This document shows, piece after piece, positions 26,136 to 35,270 of a DNA stretch of 64,000 nucleotides. The position numbers and the translations under genes are program-made. The DNA comes from Crocinitomicaceae bacterium (GTDB lineage: Bacteria > Bacteroidota > Bacteroidia > Flavobacteriales_D > Crocinitomicaceae): assembly GCA_024643365.1 (NCBI GenBank), contig JAHENC010000006.1, positions 1 to 64,000 on the forward strand, written 5' to 3'. Position 1 is the stretch's first letter, and each line of letters opens with the position of its first letter. The notes beneath the pieces are model-generated. The model was not told where the DNA came from and searched no databases. It was given only the letters and a program-made list of their open reading frames with translations.

Positions 26136-26154
26136 GTTGTGCCCTAATCACAAC
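26136..26154 (+). promoter_or_regulatory. Hairpin in rpsA leader
   Basis: A perfect 6-bp stem GTTGTG (26136-26141) / CACAAC (26149-26154) with loop CCCTAAT, inside the predicted 5' UTR of rpsA. S1 is known to control its own translation in enterobacteria; a similar role here is only inference. Confidence 0.3.
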
Positions 26155-26213
26155 AAAAAATGTTTCATCCTTTCGGAAAATTAGGGATTCTGAAATACAA
26201 ATTATTAAGCCAC

Positions 26214-28013
26214 ATGGCAAAGAATATTGAAATGCAGGGAGCTGCAGATTTTGATTGGGAAGCGTTACAATTAGACGGCTATACCAAAATCGAAAGATCA
26301 GAATTATCTGATGTTTACGAGAAAACCTTAACTTCTATCAATGAGAAAGAAGTAATTCAAGGTACAGTTGCATTATTAAACAAGAAAGAGGTAATCGTGA
26401 ACATCGGTTACAAATCTGAAGGTGTTATTGCAGCAAACGAATTCCGTTACAATCCAGATTTAAAAATTGGAGATGTAGTTGATGTTTACGTTGAGTGTCG
26501 CGAGGACAAAACTGGTCAGCTAGTTGTTTCTCACCGCACAGCTCGTATGCACAGTGCTTGGATTCGTGTGAACGATGTATTACGTACAGGTGAAATCATC
26601 ACTGGTTTCGTTAAATGTCGTACGAAAGGTGGATTAATCGTTGATGTATTTGGTATAGAAGCATTCTTACCAGGTTCTCAAATTGATGTGAAACCAATTC
26701 GTGATTACGATATTTACGTAGGTAAAAACATGGAGTTCAAAGTTGTGAAAATCAACGAAGAGTTCCGTAACGTAGTTGTTTCTCACAAAGCGCTTATCGA
26801 AGCGGAATTAGAAGAACAGAAAAAACAAATCATCTCTGGATTAGAAAAAGGACAAGTATTAGAAGGTATTGTGAAAAACATTACTTCTTATGGTGTGTTT
26901 ATCGATTTAGGTGGTGTAGATGGTTTGATTCACATTACAGACCTTTCTTGGGGACGCGTTTCGCATCCTGAAGAGATGTTAGAATTGGATCAAAAAATCA
27001 ATGTGGTAATTCTTGACTTTGACGATGACAAAAAACGCATCGCTTTAGGATTGAAACAATTGCAACCACACCCATGGGATTCATTAGATACAAACATCGC
27101 TGTTGGTGACAAAGTAACTGGTAAAGTTGTTGTGATGGCAGATTACGGTGCGTTCATTGAAATCGCTGCAGGTGTTGAAGGATTGATTCACGTTTCTGAA
27201 ATGAGCTGGTCTCAACACTTACGTTCTGCACAAGACTTCATGAAAATTGGAGATAGCGTAGAAGCAGTAGTTTTGACTTTAGACCGCGAAGAGCGTAAAA
27301 TGTCTTTAGGTATCAAACAATTGATGCCAGATCCATGGAATGATATCGAAGTGAAATATGCTGTATCTTCTCGTCACATGGCGAAAGTTCGCAACTTCAC
27401 TAACTTCGGTGTATTCGTTGAGTTAGAAGAAGGAGTTGATGGATTAATCCATATCTCTGACCTTTCTTGGCAAAAGAAAATCAAACATCCATCTGAATTC
27501 TGTAAAGTAGGAGAAGAAATGGAAGTTGTTGTATTGGAAATCGATCGCGATAACCGTCGTATTTCTTTAGGACACAAACAATTGGAAGAAAATCCATGGG
27601 ATGTGTTTGAAGCAACTTTCGCTGAAGGTACTGTACACAGTGGAACAATCATCGATATGAAAGATAAGTCTGGTATCGTTGCTCTTCCTTACGGTGTTGA
27701 AGGGATTTGTCCTGCGAAACACTTGAAAAAAGAAGATGGTTCTAACGCTAAATTGGAAGAAATCCTTGACTTTAAAGTGATCGAATTCAACAAAGACGCG
27801 AAGAAAATTGTTCTTTCTCATACTCGTATGTTTGAAGAAGGTGAAGACAAACCAACAATGACGAAAGCTGGTAAAAAATCAGCTGGAGGAAGTGGAAATG
27901 GTAACTCTACCGATCAAGCAGTGAAAGCAATCAACCAAAATACTGAAAAATCAACATTAGGTGATTTAGGTGGATTGGCTGAATTGAAACAAAAAATGGA
28001 GAAAGGCGAATAA
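26214..28013 (+). CDS. rpsA: 30S ribosomal protein S1
   Basis: About 599 residues with six S1/OB repeats, starting near KEVIQGTVALLNKKEV, TGEIITGFVKCRTKGG, KGQVLEGIVKNITSYGVFIDLG, VGDKVTGKVVVMADYG, SRHMAKVRNFTNFGVFVELEEG and EGTVHSGTIIDMKDKSG. A flexible lysine/glycine-rich tail ends in LAELKQKMEKGE. S1 holds mRNA on the 30S subunit; Bacteroidota messages mostly lack Shine-Dalgarno sequences, so it matters for initiation. I prefer the ATG at 26214 (MAKNIEMQGAADFDW), though an in-frame ATG at 26160 after an A-rich run is possible and would add 18 residues. Followed by a strong terminator. Confidence 0.95.
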   Translation: MAKNIEMQGAADFDWEALQLDGYTKIERSELSDVYEKTLTSINEKEVIQGTVALLNKKEVIVNIGYKSEGVIAANEFRYNPDLKIGDVVDVYVECREDKTGQLVVSHRTARMHSAWIRVNDVLRTGEIITGFVKCRTKGGLIVDVFGIEAFLPGSQIDVKPIRDYDIYVGKNMEFKVVKINEEFRNVVVSHKALIEAELEEQKKQIISGLEKGQVLEGIVKNITSYGVFIDLGGVDGLIHITDLSWGRVSHPEEMLELDQKINVVILDFDDDKKRIALGLKQLQPHPWDSLDTNIAVGDKVTGKVVVMADYGAFIEIAAGVEGLIHVSEMSWSQHLRSAQDFMKIGDSVEAVVLTLDREERKMSLGIKQLMPDPWNDIEVKYAVSSRHMAKVRNFTNFGVFVELEEGVDGLIHISDLSWQKKIKHPSEFCKVGEEMEVVVLEIDRDNRRISLGHKQLEENPWDVFEATFAEGTVHSGTIIDMKDKSGIVALPYGVEGICPAKHLKKEDGSNAKLEEILDFKVIEFNKDAKKIVLSHTRMFEEGEDKPTMTKAGKKSAGGSGNGNSTDQAVKAINQNTEKSTLGDLGGLAELKQKMEKGE

Positions 28014-28032
28014 GTCTTTTTACAATAAGATT

Positions 28033-28059
28033 AAGGGAGGTTCGCCTCCCTTTTTTTTT
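28033..28059 (+). terminator. rpsA terminator
   Basis: AAGGGAGG (28033-28040), tetraloop TTCG, CCTCCCTT (28045-28052), then a T run to 28059: a textbook rho-independent terminator 20 nt after the rpsA stop. Confidence 0.93.
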
Positions 28060-28137
28060 GTCCATAAACGTGAAAAAGGTGTTAATAACCTAAGGACATT
28101 CATAAGCACTTATCTGTTTATCAACTAAATTAATACG

Positions 28138-28145
28138 TAAATTTG
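28138..28145 (+). promoter_or_regulatory. -7 box for fur-STAS-purA operon
   Basis: TAAATTTG fits TAnnTTTG and ends 13 nt before the fur ATG. A GTTTA about 18 nt upstream may serve as a weak -33 element. Confidence 0.45.
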
Positions 28146-28158
28146 TTCTGCTTAAATT

Positions 28159-28605
28159 ATGAATATAACAGAACTTTCAGGGACAGTAAAGGATATTTTT
28201 GCGGCTTACCTCGAACAGAATGGTCACAGAAAAACGCCCGAACGCTTTGCTATTTTAGCAGAGATATACCAATATGAAGGGCATTTTGATATAGAAACAC
28301 TCTACATCAAAATGAAAAATCATAATTACCGTGTTTCTCGAGCTACTCTTTACAATACGATTGAATTGCTTTTGGCTTGTAACTTGGTGACAAAGCATCA
28401 ATTTGGAAAGAATTTAGCACAATTCGAAAAGTCTCATGGTTCGAAACAACATGACCATGTCATTTGTACAGATACAGGAGAAGTGATCGAGTTTTGTGAT
28501 CCACGAATCCAGCAAATTAAAGCAACAATCGAAGAACTATTTCAAGTGACTGTTCAACACCACTCTCTTTATTTTTATGGAGTGAAAAATCAACCAAAAT
28601 CATAA
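28159..28605 (+). CDS. Fur family transcriptional regulator
   Basis: 148 residues. The winged-helix part reads [54 protein letters not shown], with the family's recognition helix SRATLYNT. The metal and dimer part has [22 protein letters not shown], containing the conserved HDH and a cysteine. The C-terminal second CxxC zinc pair of classic Fur is absent. Iron, zinc or peroxide sensing cannot be decided. It precedes a STAS gene by 2 nt and then purA, so it shares an operon with purine synthesis, an uncommon setting but one I recall from Flavobacteriia. Confidence 0.87.
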   Translation: MNITELSGTVKDIFAAYLEQNGHRKTPERFAILAEIYQYEGHFDIETLYIKMKNHNYRVSRATLYNTIELLLACNLVTKHQFGKNLAQFEKSHGSKQHDHVICTDTGEVIEFCDPRIQQIKATIEELFQVTVQHHSLYFYGVKNQPKS

Positions 28606-28607
28606 AG

Positions 28608-28940
28608 ATGAAGGTGAATCTGCTTGTCGATATGGATTATTCAATTTTATCTTTTGAAGGTAAGTTGATGTCGGATGCTGACCTAGCAGATGCACAAGAA
28701 TTACTCAATACCATGACAAATTGGAATGTTGTCTTGGATTTGGCGAACTTGTCTTATGTCAATTCATCTGGCATAGCTTTTTTTGTCAAGGTCTTGACAA
28801 GAGCAAGATTGAATCAAGGGGATGTTGTTGTATTGAATGTAAATGACCAATTAACGAAAATTTTTGAACTGACGAAAATCAATCAAGTGTTTCACATGGC
28901 AAACACATTGATGGAAGTCAAAGCATACTTTAAAAAATAA
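28608..28940 (+). CDS. STAS domain protein
   Basis: 110 residues forming one STAS (anti-sigma antagonist) domain: MDYSILSFEGKLMSDADLADAQELL, the strand NVVLDLANLSYVNSSGIAFFVKVL with the serine pair (NSSG) that is phosphorylated in SpoIIAA-type proteins, and VVVLNVNDQLTKIFELTKINQVFHM. A role in partner-switching control of a sigma factor or another target is likely, but no cognate kinase or phosphatase lies here. Tightly placed between fur (2 nt) and purA (2 nt), hence co-transcribed. Confidence 0.85.
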   Translation: MKVNLLVDMDYSILSFEGKLMSDADLADAQELLNTMTNWNVVLDLANLSYVNSSGIAFFVKVLTRARLNQGDVVVLNVNDQLTKIFELTKINQVFHMANTLMEVKAYFKK

Positions 28941-28942
28941 GC

Positions 28943-30214
28943 ATGAAAGTAGATGTATTGTTAGGATTACAATGGGGTGATGAAGGCAAAGGGAAAATTG
29001 TCGATGTGTTAACTCCTGATTATGATATTATTGCGCGTTTTCAAGGTGGACCAAATGCTGGACACACATTAGAGTTTAACGGAATCAAACATGTCCTTCA
29101 CACAATCCCATCTGGAATTTTTCATGAAAATGTGGTGAACTTAGTAGGTAACGGTGTGGTAATTGACCCTGTTATTTTTAAAGGTGAATTGGATAAGTTA
29201 GCTCCATTTAACATTGATTTTGCGAATCGCTTATTGTTGTCTAAAAAAGCACATCTAATTTTACCAACGCACAGACTTCTCGATGCTGCATCAGAAACAG
29301 CAAAAGGAAAAAATAAAATTGGATCCACTCTAAAAGGAATCGGACCAACTTACATGGATAAAACAGGAAGAAACGGTTTACGTGTTGGGGATATTTTCTC
29401 TCCAAACTTCCAAGAAAAATATGACATCCTCGTGGAAAAACACGTGGGAATGTTAAAACATTACGAAGGATTCGAATATGATCTTTCATCCCTTGAAAAA
29501 CCTTGGATGGACGCGATTGAATCACTTAAAAAATTACAGGCGGTTGATAGCGAACATTATTTAAACCAAGCCTTATTGAACGGAAAACGTGTACTTGCGG
29601 AAGGTGCTCAGGGAACGATGTTAGACATCGACTTTGGAACGTATCCATTTGTTACGTCTTCAAATACAGTTACTGCTGGAACATGTACTGGACTAGGAAT
29701 TGCTCCAACACGCATTGGAAAAGTAATTGGAATTTTCAAAGCTTATTGTACACGTGTTGGTAGCGGACCTTTCCCTACTGAATTAGATGATGAAGTTGGA
29801 GAAGAAATCCGTAAAGAAGGTCGTGAATTTGGTGCAACAACTGGACGTCCACGTCGTTGTGGATGGATTGACCTCGTTCAAATGCGCTATGCGATTATGA
29901 TCAACGGAGTTACTGAACTTTCCATGATGAAGGCAGATGTACTCAGTATTTTCGATAAAATCAGTGTGTGTACACATTACTTAGTAAATGGCGAAAAAGT
30001 ATACGATTTCCCTTTTGATGTAAGTGATTTGGAATTCACTCCAGTTTATGAGGAATTGGAAGGATGGAACTGTGACTTGACAGAATTGTCAGACTACAAA
30101 ACCGCTCCGGACGCGTTAAAAAACTATGTAACGTATTTGGAAGAACAATTAAACGTGCCAATCAACGTTGTATCTGTTGGACCAGACAGAAAACAAACTT
30201 TAGCGAATCACTAA
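28943..30214 (+). CDS. purA: Adenylosuccinate synthase
   Basis: 423 residues; joins IMP and aspartate using GTP, the first committed step to AMP. The GTP/IMP site is LLGLQWGDEGKGKIVDVL at the N-terminus, followed by FQGGPNAGHTLEF with the conserved histidine, then GSTLKGIGPTYMDKTGRNGLRVGD, EGAQGTMLDIDFGTYPFVTSSN, GPFPTELDDEVGE and TGRPRRCGWIDLV. Complete and typical in length. Lies 2 nt after the STAS gene and 2 nt before ostA. Confidence 0.97.
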   Translation: MKVDVLLGLQWGDEGKGKIVDVLTPDYDIIARFQGGPNAGHTLEFNGIKHVLHTIPSGIFHENVVNLVGNGVVIDPVIFKGELDKLAPFNIDFANRLLLSKKAHLILPTHRLLDAASETAKGKNKIGSTLKGIGPTYMDKTGRNGLRVGDIFSPNFQEKYDILVEKHVGMLKHYEGFEYDLSSLEKPWMDAIESLKKLQAVDSEHYLNQALLNGKRVLAEGAQGTMLDIDFGTYPFVTSSNTVTAGTCTGLGIAPTRIGKVIGIFKAYCTRVGSGPFPTELDDEVGEEIRKEGREFGATTGRPRRCGWIDLVQMRYAIMINGVTELSMMKADVLSIFDKISVCTHYLVNGEKVYDFPFDVSDLEFTPVYEELEGWNCDLTELSDYKTAPDALKNYVTYLEEQLNVPINVVSVGPDRKQTLANH

Positions 30215-30216
30215 AA

Positions 30217-31755
30217 ATGAATATCAAACCATTCATACAAATTGCGCTCTTCTTGAGCGCATTTTTTTTGAGTGGAAAGCTATGTGCACAAAAGAAAACA
30301 CTGGAATTACTTCCAGGTTCTGAAAAAATCTATTACAACAAAGCTACCGGAAAGCATCGATTAGTTGGTACCGTTAGTTTTATCTATCATGGAAACACCA
30401 TGTATTGTGATTCAGCTCACTATCAGGATAAAGAAAAAATTGTTCGAGCATACGGCAATGTGCACATCCGAAAAGGCGATGTCAATCTTTACTGTGATTC
30501 CCTATATTACGACGAAGCCAACAAGTACGCAAAACTTTGGGGAGATGTCAAAGTACGTGACCAAGAATACAAACTGAGTTCGGATTCACTCGATTACGAC
30601 GCAAAACGAGGAAGAGCTATCTACCGAAACAAAGGTCGAATTGAATCGATTGTTTCAAATGAACGCATTACGAGTACACTGGGTTATTTCTATCCAAACA
30701 ATGGAAGTTTCTTTTTTAGCGGAGATGTGAAATACTTGAAAAATGACTTAAAAGTCACAACGGATACACTGCAATTTGCCTATGAACAGCAGAAACTCTA
30801 TTTCTACGGCCCATCCACCATGCAAAACGACAGTATTACCATTCATTGTCGTAAAGGTTGGTTTCATGTGCAAACCGAAGAAGGTGTATTGTATAAACAA
30901 GCTGAAGTCATTCAAAAGACAAGCATCATTAAAGGAGATACGTTGTTTTTAAATACGAAACTCAACAATTACGAAGGTCGCGGAAATGTATTTTATAAAG
31001 ATTTCACCCAGAATATGGCGTTTATGGGGAATAAAGCAAAATCGAGTAACAGCTTACATCTTGCTTATTTAACGGGAAATACCCTTGCCTTTAAAGTCTA
31101 TGACGGTGATACGTTGTATCTACATGCAGATTCCTTAATCATGCACAAAGACAGCTTGAATCGAACAACTGAAACGATTGCACACCGAAGTGTGCGAATG
31201 TATAATGAAGGAATGCAAGGAGTTTGTGATTCCGCTCGTTACGATCCAAAAACAGAAGAATTATTTCTTAGAAGCAAACCAATAATTTGGTCTCAGAATG
31301 CTGAATTGAAAGGACTTACCATGAAAATATCCATGCAGGATAGCTCCTTGAAACAAATAGAAATCATCGATCAGGCCAGTGCTGTGATGGAAATAGATTC
31401 GGGAAAATACTACAATCAACTTGCTGGTAGAACCATGACTGCATATTTTGTCAATAATGAACTCGTAAAAGCAGATGCCAAAGGAAATGCTTGGACCATA
31501 TTTTATCCTGAAGAAGAAAAGAAAACAGATACGAGTTTGGTGAAAATCCGGAAAGGAATGAACCGATTGTTCGCATCTGACTTATTGGTGGAACTAGACA
31601 GTGGTGAGGTAAAATCTATTACTTACTATGACAAACCGGATGGGATTTTTTATCCAATGAATCAAATCAAACCGGAAGAACAATTCATCAAAGGATTTTC
31701 GTGGAATCCACTTTTAAAACCGAAGGACCCCTACTCTCTTCGTAAGGATTATTGA
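30217..31755 (+). CDS. OstA-like protein (LPS transport)
   Basis: 512 residues with a signal peptide (about 1-24, ending GKLCA before QKKTLELL). The N-terminal half shows repeating OstA/LptA-type strands in which short 'YCDSxxY' units recur: FIYHGNTMYCDSAHY, NLYCDSLYYDEANKY, KLSSDSLDYDAKRG, VTTDTLQFAYEQ. This repeat forms the LPS-conducting beta-jellyroll. Bacteroidota OstA-like proteins are thought to fill LptA/LptC-like roles in the periplasm. It ends the fur-STAS-purA operon and overlaps the convergent rsh gene by 7 bp, with no terminator between them. Confidence 0.85.
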   Translation: MNIKPFIQIALFLSAFFLSGKLCAQKKTLELLPGSEKIYYNKATGKHRLVGTVSFIYHGNTMYCDSAHYQDKEKIVRAYGNVHIRKGDVNLYCDSLYYDEANKYAKLWGDVKVRDQEYKLSSDSLDYDAKRGRAIYRNKGRIESIVSNERITSTLGYFYPNNGSFFFSGDVKYLKNDLKVTTDTLQFAYEQQKLYFYGPSTMQNDSITIHCRKGWFHVQTEEGVLYKQAEVIQKTSIIKGDTLFLNTKLNNYEGRGNVFYKDFTQNMAFMGNKAKSSNSLHLAYLTGNTLAFKVYDGDTLYLHADSLIMHKDSLNRTTETIAHRSVRMYNEGMQGVCDSARYDPKTEELFLRSKPIIWSQNAELKGLTMKISMQDSSLKQIEIIDQASAVMEIDSGKYYNQLAGRTMTAYFVNNELVKADAKGNAWTIFYPEEEKKTDTSLVKIRKGMNRLFASDLLVELDSGEVKSITYYDKPDGIFYPMNQIKPEEQFIKGFSWNPLLKPKDPYSLRKDY

Positions 31756-33989
31756 ATCTCCTCTCCTTCTGCTGAATCCCAACGAGTTACTCGCTGAACG
31801 CCTTCCACTTCTTCGAATTTACGTGTTAACTGTTCCAACTGAGCGGTATCGTATACTAGCACTTTGATTCGCCCTTCAAAAACACCATCGTTCGTTTCAA
31901 ATGAAATACTTTTCATATTCACGTGATTTTGCTTGGAAATGATTTCGGTTAATCGATTTACCATTCCCAATTGATCGATTCCCACAATTCGAATCGCAGC
32001 AATGCGTTCTACCAATTGCTCTCCTTCCCACTTTGCTTTGAGGCAACGATAAGCCAGTTTCGACATTAAGTGAACGGCATTCGGACAATTGTAACGATGA
32101 ATTTTAATTCCACTACTAATCGTGATGAAACCAAAAATCTTATCTCCAGGAATCGGATTACAACAACGAGCTAATTGATAATCAAAACCTTTAAAGTCTT
32201 CACCGATGATAATGGTGTCTTTATCTGTATTGATTCCCTCAAAGGTTCCTTCTTCCGTTCCGCTATTTATTTTTTTGGATTGTATTTTACGCTGCGATTG
32301 CAACATACCTCCAACGACCTCTAATTCACGTAGCTTGGACAAATCAACCTTCCCTTTGGCTATTCGGAAATAGAGCTCACTGATTGTCGAAACATGAAAA
32401 TGATTGGTTAAATATTGGATGTTCTCTGGATTCATCCTCACATTAAACTGCTTGAATTTACGCTCCAATATTTCCTTTCCGTCTGACGCTATCTGTTTGC
32501 GTTCCTCGTTTAATGAAGATTTAATCTTTTGTTTGGCACGCGCCGTTACGACGAATTTCAACCATTCATCATTTGGCTTTTGTTTTTTGGAGGTTAAAAT
32601 CTCCAATTGATCGCCATTTAATAACTGATAACTTAAAGGCATCAATCGGTTATTGACCTTTGCACCAATGCAACGATCACCAATTTCCGTATGGATGTCG
32701 TATGCAAAATCTAAAATTGTTGATCCTGTTGGCAATACGCGTAATTCTCCTTTTGGAGTAAATACGTAGATTTCATCATTGAACAAATTCAGTTTGAAGT
32801 CATTGACAAAGTCCAAGGCATTCATATCTGGACTGTCCAATAAATCACGAATTTCTGCAATCCAACGATCGAATTTGTTTTCGTCCGTTTTCGATTCTTT
32901 ATACTTATAATGTGCCGCTAATCCGTGTTCAGCGATATCATCCATTCGTTTGGAGCGAATTTGCACTTCAACCCAACGTCCTTGAGGTGACATTACCGTC
33001 GTATGCAAGGATTCGTATCCATTGGCACGTGGAGTTGAAATCCAGTCGCGCAAACGATCGGGACTCGGTTGATAGAAATCGGTAACAATACTATAAATGC
33101 GCCAACAGTCTGCTTTTTCCAATTCATATGGCGTATCGACAATGATGCGTAGCGCAAACAAGTCAAACACCTCTTCAAATGGAACATTCTTCGATTGCAT
33201 TTTACGCCAAATCGAAAATATTGACTTTGGACGTGCCTTGATATCAAAGTGATAACCCTGATTATCTAGTTCTTCTTTAATGGGTGCAACGAAACGTCGA
33301 ATAAAACGATTTCGTACATCCTGAGTGCTTTTCAATTTGGAGTCGATCTCCTTAAAAACCTCCGGTTCACAGTACTTCATGGAAAGATCTTCCAATTCTG
33401 TTTTGATTGGATATAAGCCCAATCGGTGAGCTAAAGGAGCATATAGAAATCGCGTTTCAGAAGCTATTTTCAATTGTTTCTCCACTTTCATGCTCGATAA
33501 CGTACGCATGTTGTGAAGTCGATCCGCTAATTTGATGAGTACGACACGAAAATCATCTGAAATCGTCAAAATCATTTTTCGGAAATTCTCCGCTTGAATG
33601 GACGTATTCTCATCGAAAACTTCTGGAATTTTCGTTAGTCCATCAATAATTGCCCTCACTTTCGAGCCGAAAATATCTTCAATATCTTGCAAGGTAATGT
33701 AGGTATCCTCGACTGTATCGTGTAGAAGTGCACACGCAACAGCAATTGGCTCCAATCCCATTTCTTCCGCACAGATACGTGCCACTGCAATAGGATGGTA
33801 AATGTACGGCTCGCCAGATTTACGGCGCATGTCTTTATGTGCTTCCAGTGCAATATCGAAAGCTTTACGAATCATTTTAGTCTCCTCGCGACTTCTATCC
33901 TTCATAGCTCGTAACAAGCCTTTGAACGCATTCAATATTTCGATGCGTTCGAGTTCTAGATCAATCGTTGAGGAGTCGTAGTCTTGCAT
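31749..33989 (-). CDS. Bifunctional (p)ppGpp synthetase/hydrolase (RelA/SpoT)
   Basis: 746-residue RSH protein governing the stringent response. Order: HD hydrolase domain (about 45-190) with YIYHPIAVA, the metal motif ALLHDTVEDT and DRLHNMRT; synthetase domain (about 240-350) with RPKSIFSIWRKM, FDLFALRIIVD and RANGYESLHTTV; TGS domain (about 395-460, YVFTPKGELRVLPTGSTILDFAYDIH); a zinc-finger-like conserved CCNPIPGD; and a C-terminal ACT domain (RIVGIDQLGMVNRLTEIIS). Both catalytic domains look intact, so a single bifunctional enzyme is expected. fahA starts 1 nt upstream on the same strand. Confidence 0.94.
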   Translation of the reverse strand: MQDYDSSTIDLELERIEILNAFKGLLRAMKDRSREETKMIRKAFDIALEAHKDMRRKSGEPYIYHPIAVARICAEEMGLEPIAVACALLHDTVEDTYITLQDIEDIFGSKVRAIIDGLTKIPEVFDENTSIQAENFRKMILTISDDFRVVLIKLADRLHNMRTLSSMKVEKQLKIASETRFLYAPLAHRLGLYPIKTELEDLSMKYCEPEVFKEIDSKLKSTQDVRNRFIRRFVAPIKEELDNQGYHFDIKARPKSIFSIWRKMQSKNVPFEEVFDLFALRIIVDTPYELEKADCWRIYSIVTDFYQPSPDRLRDWISTPRANGYESLHTTVMSPQGRWVEVQIRSKRMDDIAEHGLAAHYKYKESKTDENKFDRWIAEIRDLLDSPDMNALDFVNDFKLNLFNDEIYVFTPKGELRVLPTGSTILDFAYDIHTEIGDRCIGAKVNNRLMPLSYQLLNGDQLEILTSKKQKPNDEWLKFVVTARAKQKIKSSLNEERKQIASDGKEILERKFKQFNVRMNPENIQYLTNHFHVSTISELYFRIAKGKVDLSKLRELEVVGGMLQSQRKIQSKKINSGTEEGTFEGINTDKDTIIIGEDFKGFDYQLARCCNPIPGDKIFGFITISSGIKIHRYNCPNAVHLMSKLAYRCLKAKWEGEQLVERIAAIRIVGIDQLGMVNRLTEIISKQNHVNMKSISFETNDGVFEGRIKVLVYDTAQLEQLTRKFEEVEGVQRVTRWDSAEGEEIQ

Positions 33990-35258
33990 TTATTTCGCAG
34001 GTAAGATTTTTGCTTTTACTTCACCGAATCCGATTCGAACTTCGTCATTTTGACAGAAACCTCTCATCGTAACAGTGTCACCATCTTGAATGAAACGTCT
34101 TTCAGTTCCATCATTCATTGCGAGTGGTTTCGTTCCTTTCCAAGCTAACTCCAACATAGAACCGAAGGAATCAGGCGTTGAACCAGAAATTGTACCTGAA
34201 CCCATTAAATCGCCACAACGCACATTACAACCATTCACGGTATGATGCGCTAATTGTTGGGACATGTTCCAATACATGTATTTAAAATTTGAGTTGCAAA
34301 TGATTTTTTCCGTCGAATTTTCCGGAGTCATTCCAACTTGTAGGTGAATATCGTAGGATTTCTTTCCTTCAAATTTTAAATATGAAAGAACTGCTGGGTC
34401 TTGTTCCGGTGATTCCACCGCGAACGGTTGCAATGCATCCATGGTCACAATCCAACAAGAAATAGACGACGCAAAGTTTTTCGCTAGGAATGGTCCTAGA
34501 GGGACGTATTCCCATTTCTGAATATCACGTGCTGACCAATCATTGAATAAGCACATTCCGAAAATATAATCTTCTGCTTCCGTTGTCGAAATCGAATCTC
34601 CAAGTGGTTTACCATCATAGGTAATGAATCCCATCTCTAATTCGAAATCAACTTGACGAGACGCTGCGTAAATAGGCGGCTCATTATCGTCTGGTTTGAT
34701 TTGTCCTTTTGGACGATGAATATCTTGTCCGGAAATAATCACTGAGGATGAACGTCCGTGGTAGCCAACAGGAATCCATAACCAGTTTGGCAACAAAGCG
34801 TTTGCTGGATCACGAAACATGATTCCAACGTTTGTTGCGTGTTCTTTGCTTGAATAAAAGTCTGTGTAATCGCCAATTTGAACCGGCATACACATCGTCA
34901 CATCATTTACTGAAAATAATGCCTTTAGAATCGATTCATTTGCAGATGCAGCTTGATTCTCCGTTGAAAAAAGATCCGAAAGGGCTTGACGCAAACGTCG
35001 TGTTGCCTCTTTTCCTTTTTTCATCATTGGATTCAAAAATTCTTGTGAGAAATCTTCCTTTGAAAATCCAGCAAATTCTAGTTGACCAGATTCTGCAAGT
35101 ATGGATAAATCAATCACCGTATCACCAATGCGTGTTCCCACACGAGCTGTGGAACCACCTGTTGTAAATACTCCAAAAGGAAGGTTTTGAATTGGGAAAT
35201 CAGATCCTTCAGGAACGGAGATCCATGAACGTAAACTTGGATTATTTGCTGCTATCAT
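33990..35258 (-). CDS. fahA: Fumarylacetoacetase
   Basis: 422 residues; last step of tyrosine degradation, splitting fumarylacetoacetate into fumarate and acetoacetate. The N-terminal SH3-like part has SWISVPEGSDFPIQNLPFGVF; the catalytic barrel carries DYTDFYSSKEHATNVGIMFR (catalytic histidine), PVGYHGRSSSVIISGQDIHRP, the metal-binding VDFELEMGF (E-x-E), FNDWSARDIQKWEYVPLGPF and GSGTISG. Complete. It lies immediately upstream of rsh and 12 nt after ychF; no other tyrosine-catabolism gene is in view. Confidence 0.95.
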   Translation of the reverse strand: MIAANNPSLRSWISVPEGSDFPIQNLPFGVFTTGGSTARVGTRIGDTVIDLSILAESGQLEFAGFSKEDFSQEFLNPMMKKGKEATRRLRQALSDLFSTENQAASANESILKALFSVNDVTMCMPVQIGDYTDFYSSKEHATNVGIMFRDPANALLPNWLWIPVGYHGRSSSVIISGQDIHRPKGQIKPDDNEPPIYAASRQVDFELEMGFITYDGKPLGDSISTTEAEDYIFGMCLFNDWSARDIQKWEYVPLGPFLAKNFASSISCWIVTMDALQPFAVESPEQDPAVLSYLKFEGKKSYDIHLQVGMTPENSTEKIICNSNFKYMYWNMSQQLAHHTVNGCNVRCGDLMGSGTISGSTPDSFGSMLELAWKGTKPLAMNDGTERRFIQDGDTVTMRGFCQNDEVRIGFGEVKAKILPAK

Positions 35259-35270
35259 GTTCTGCTTGTA

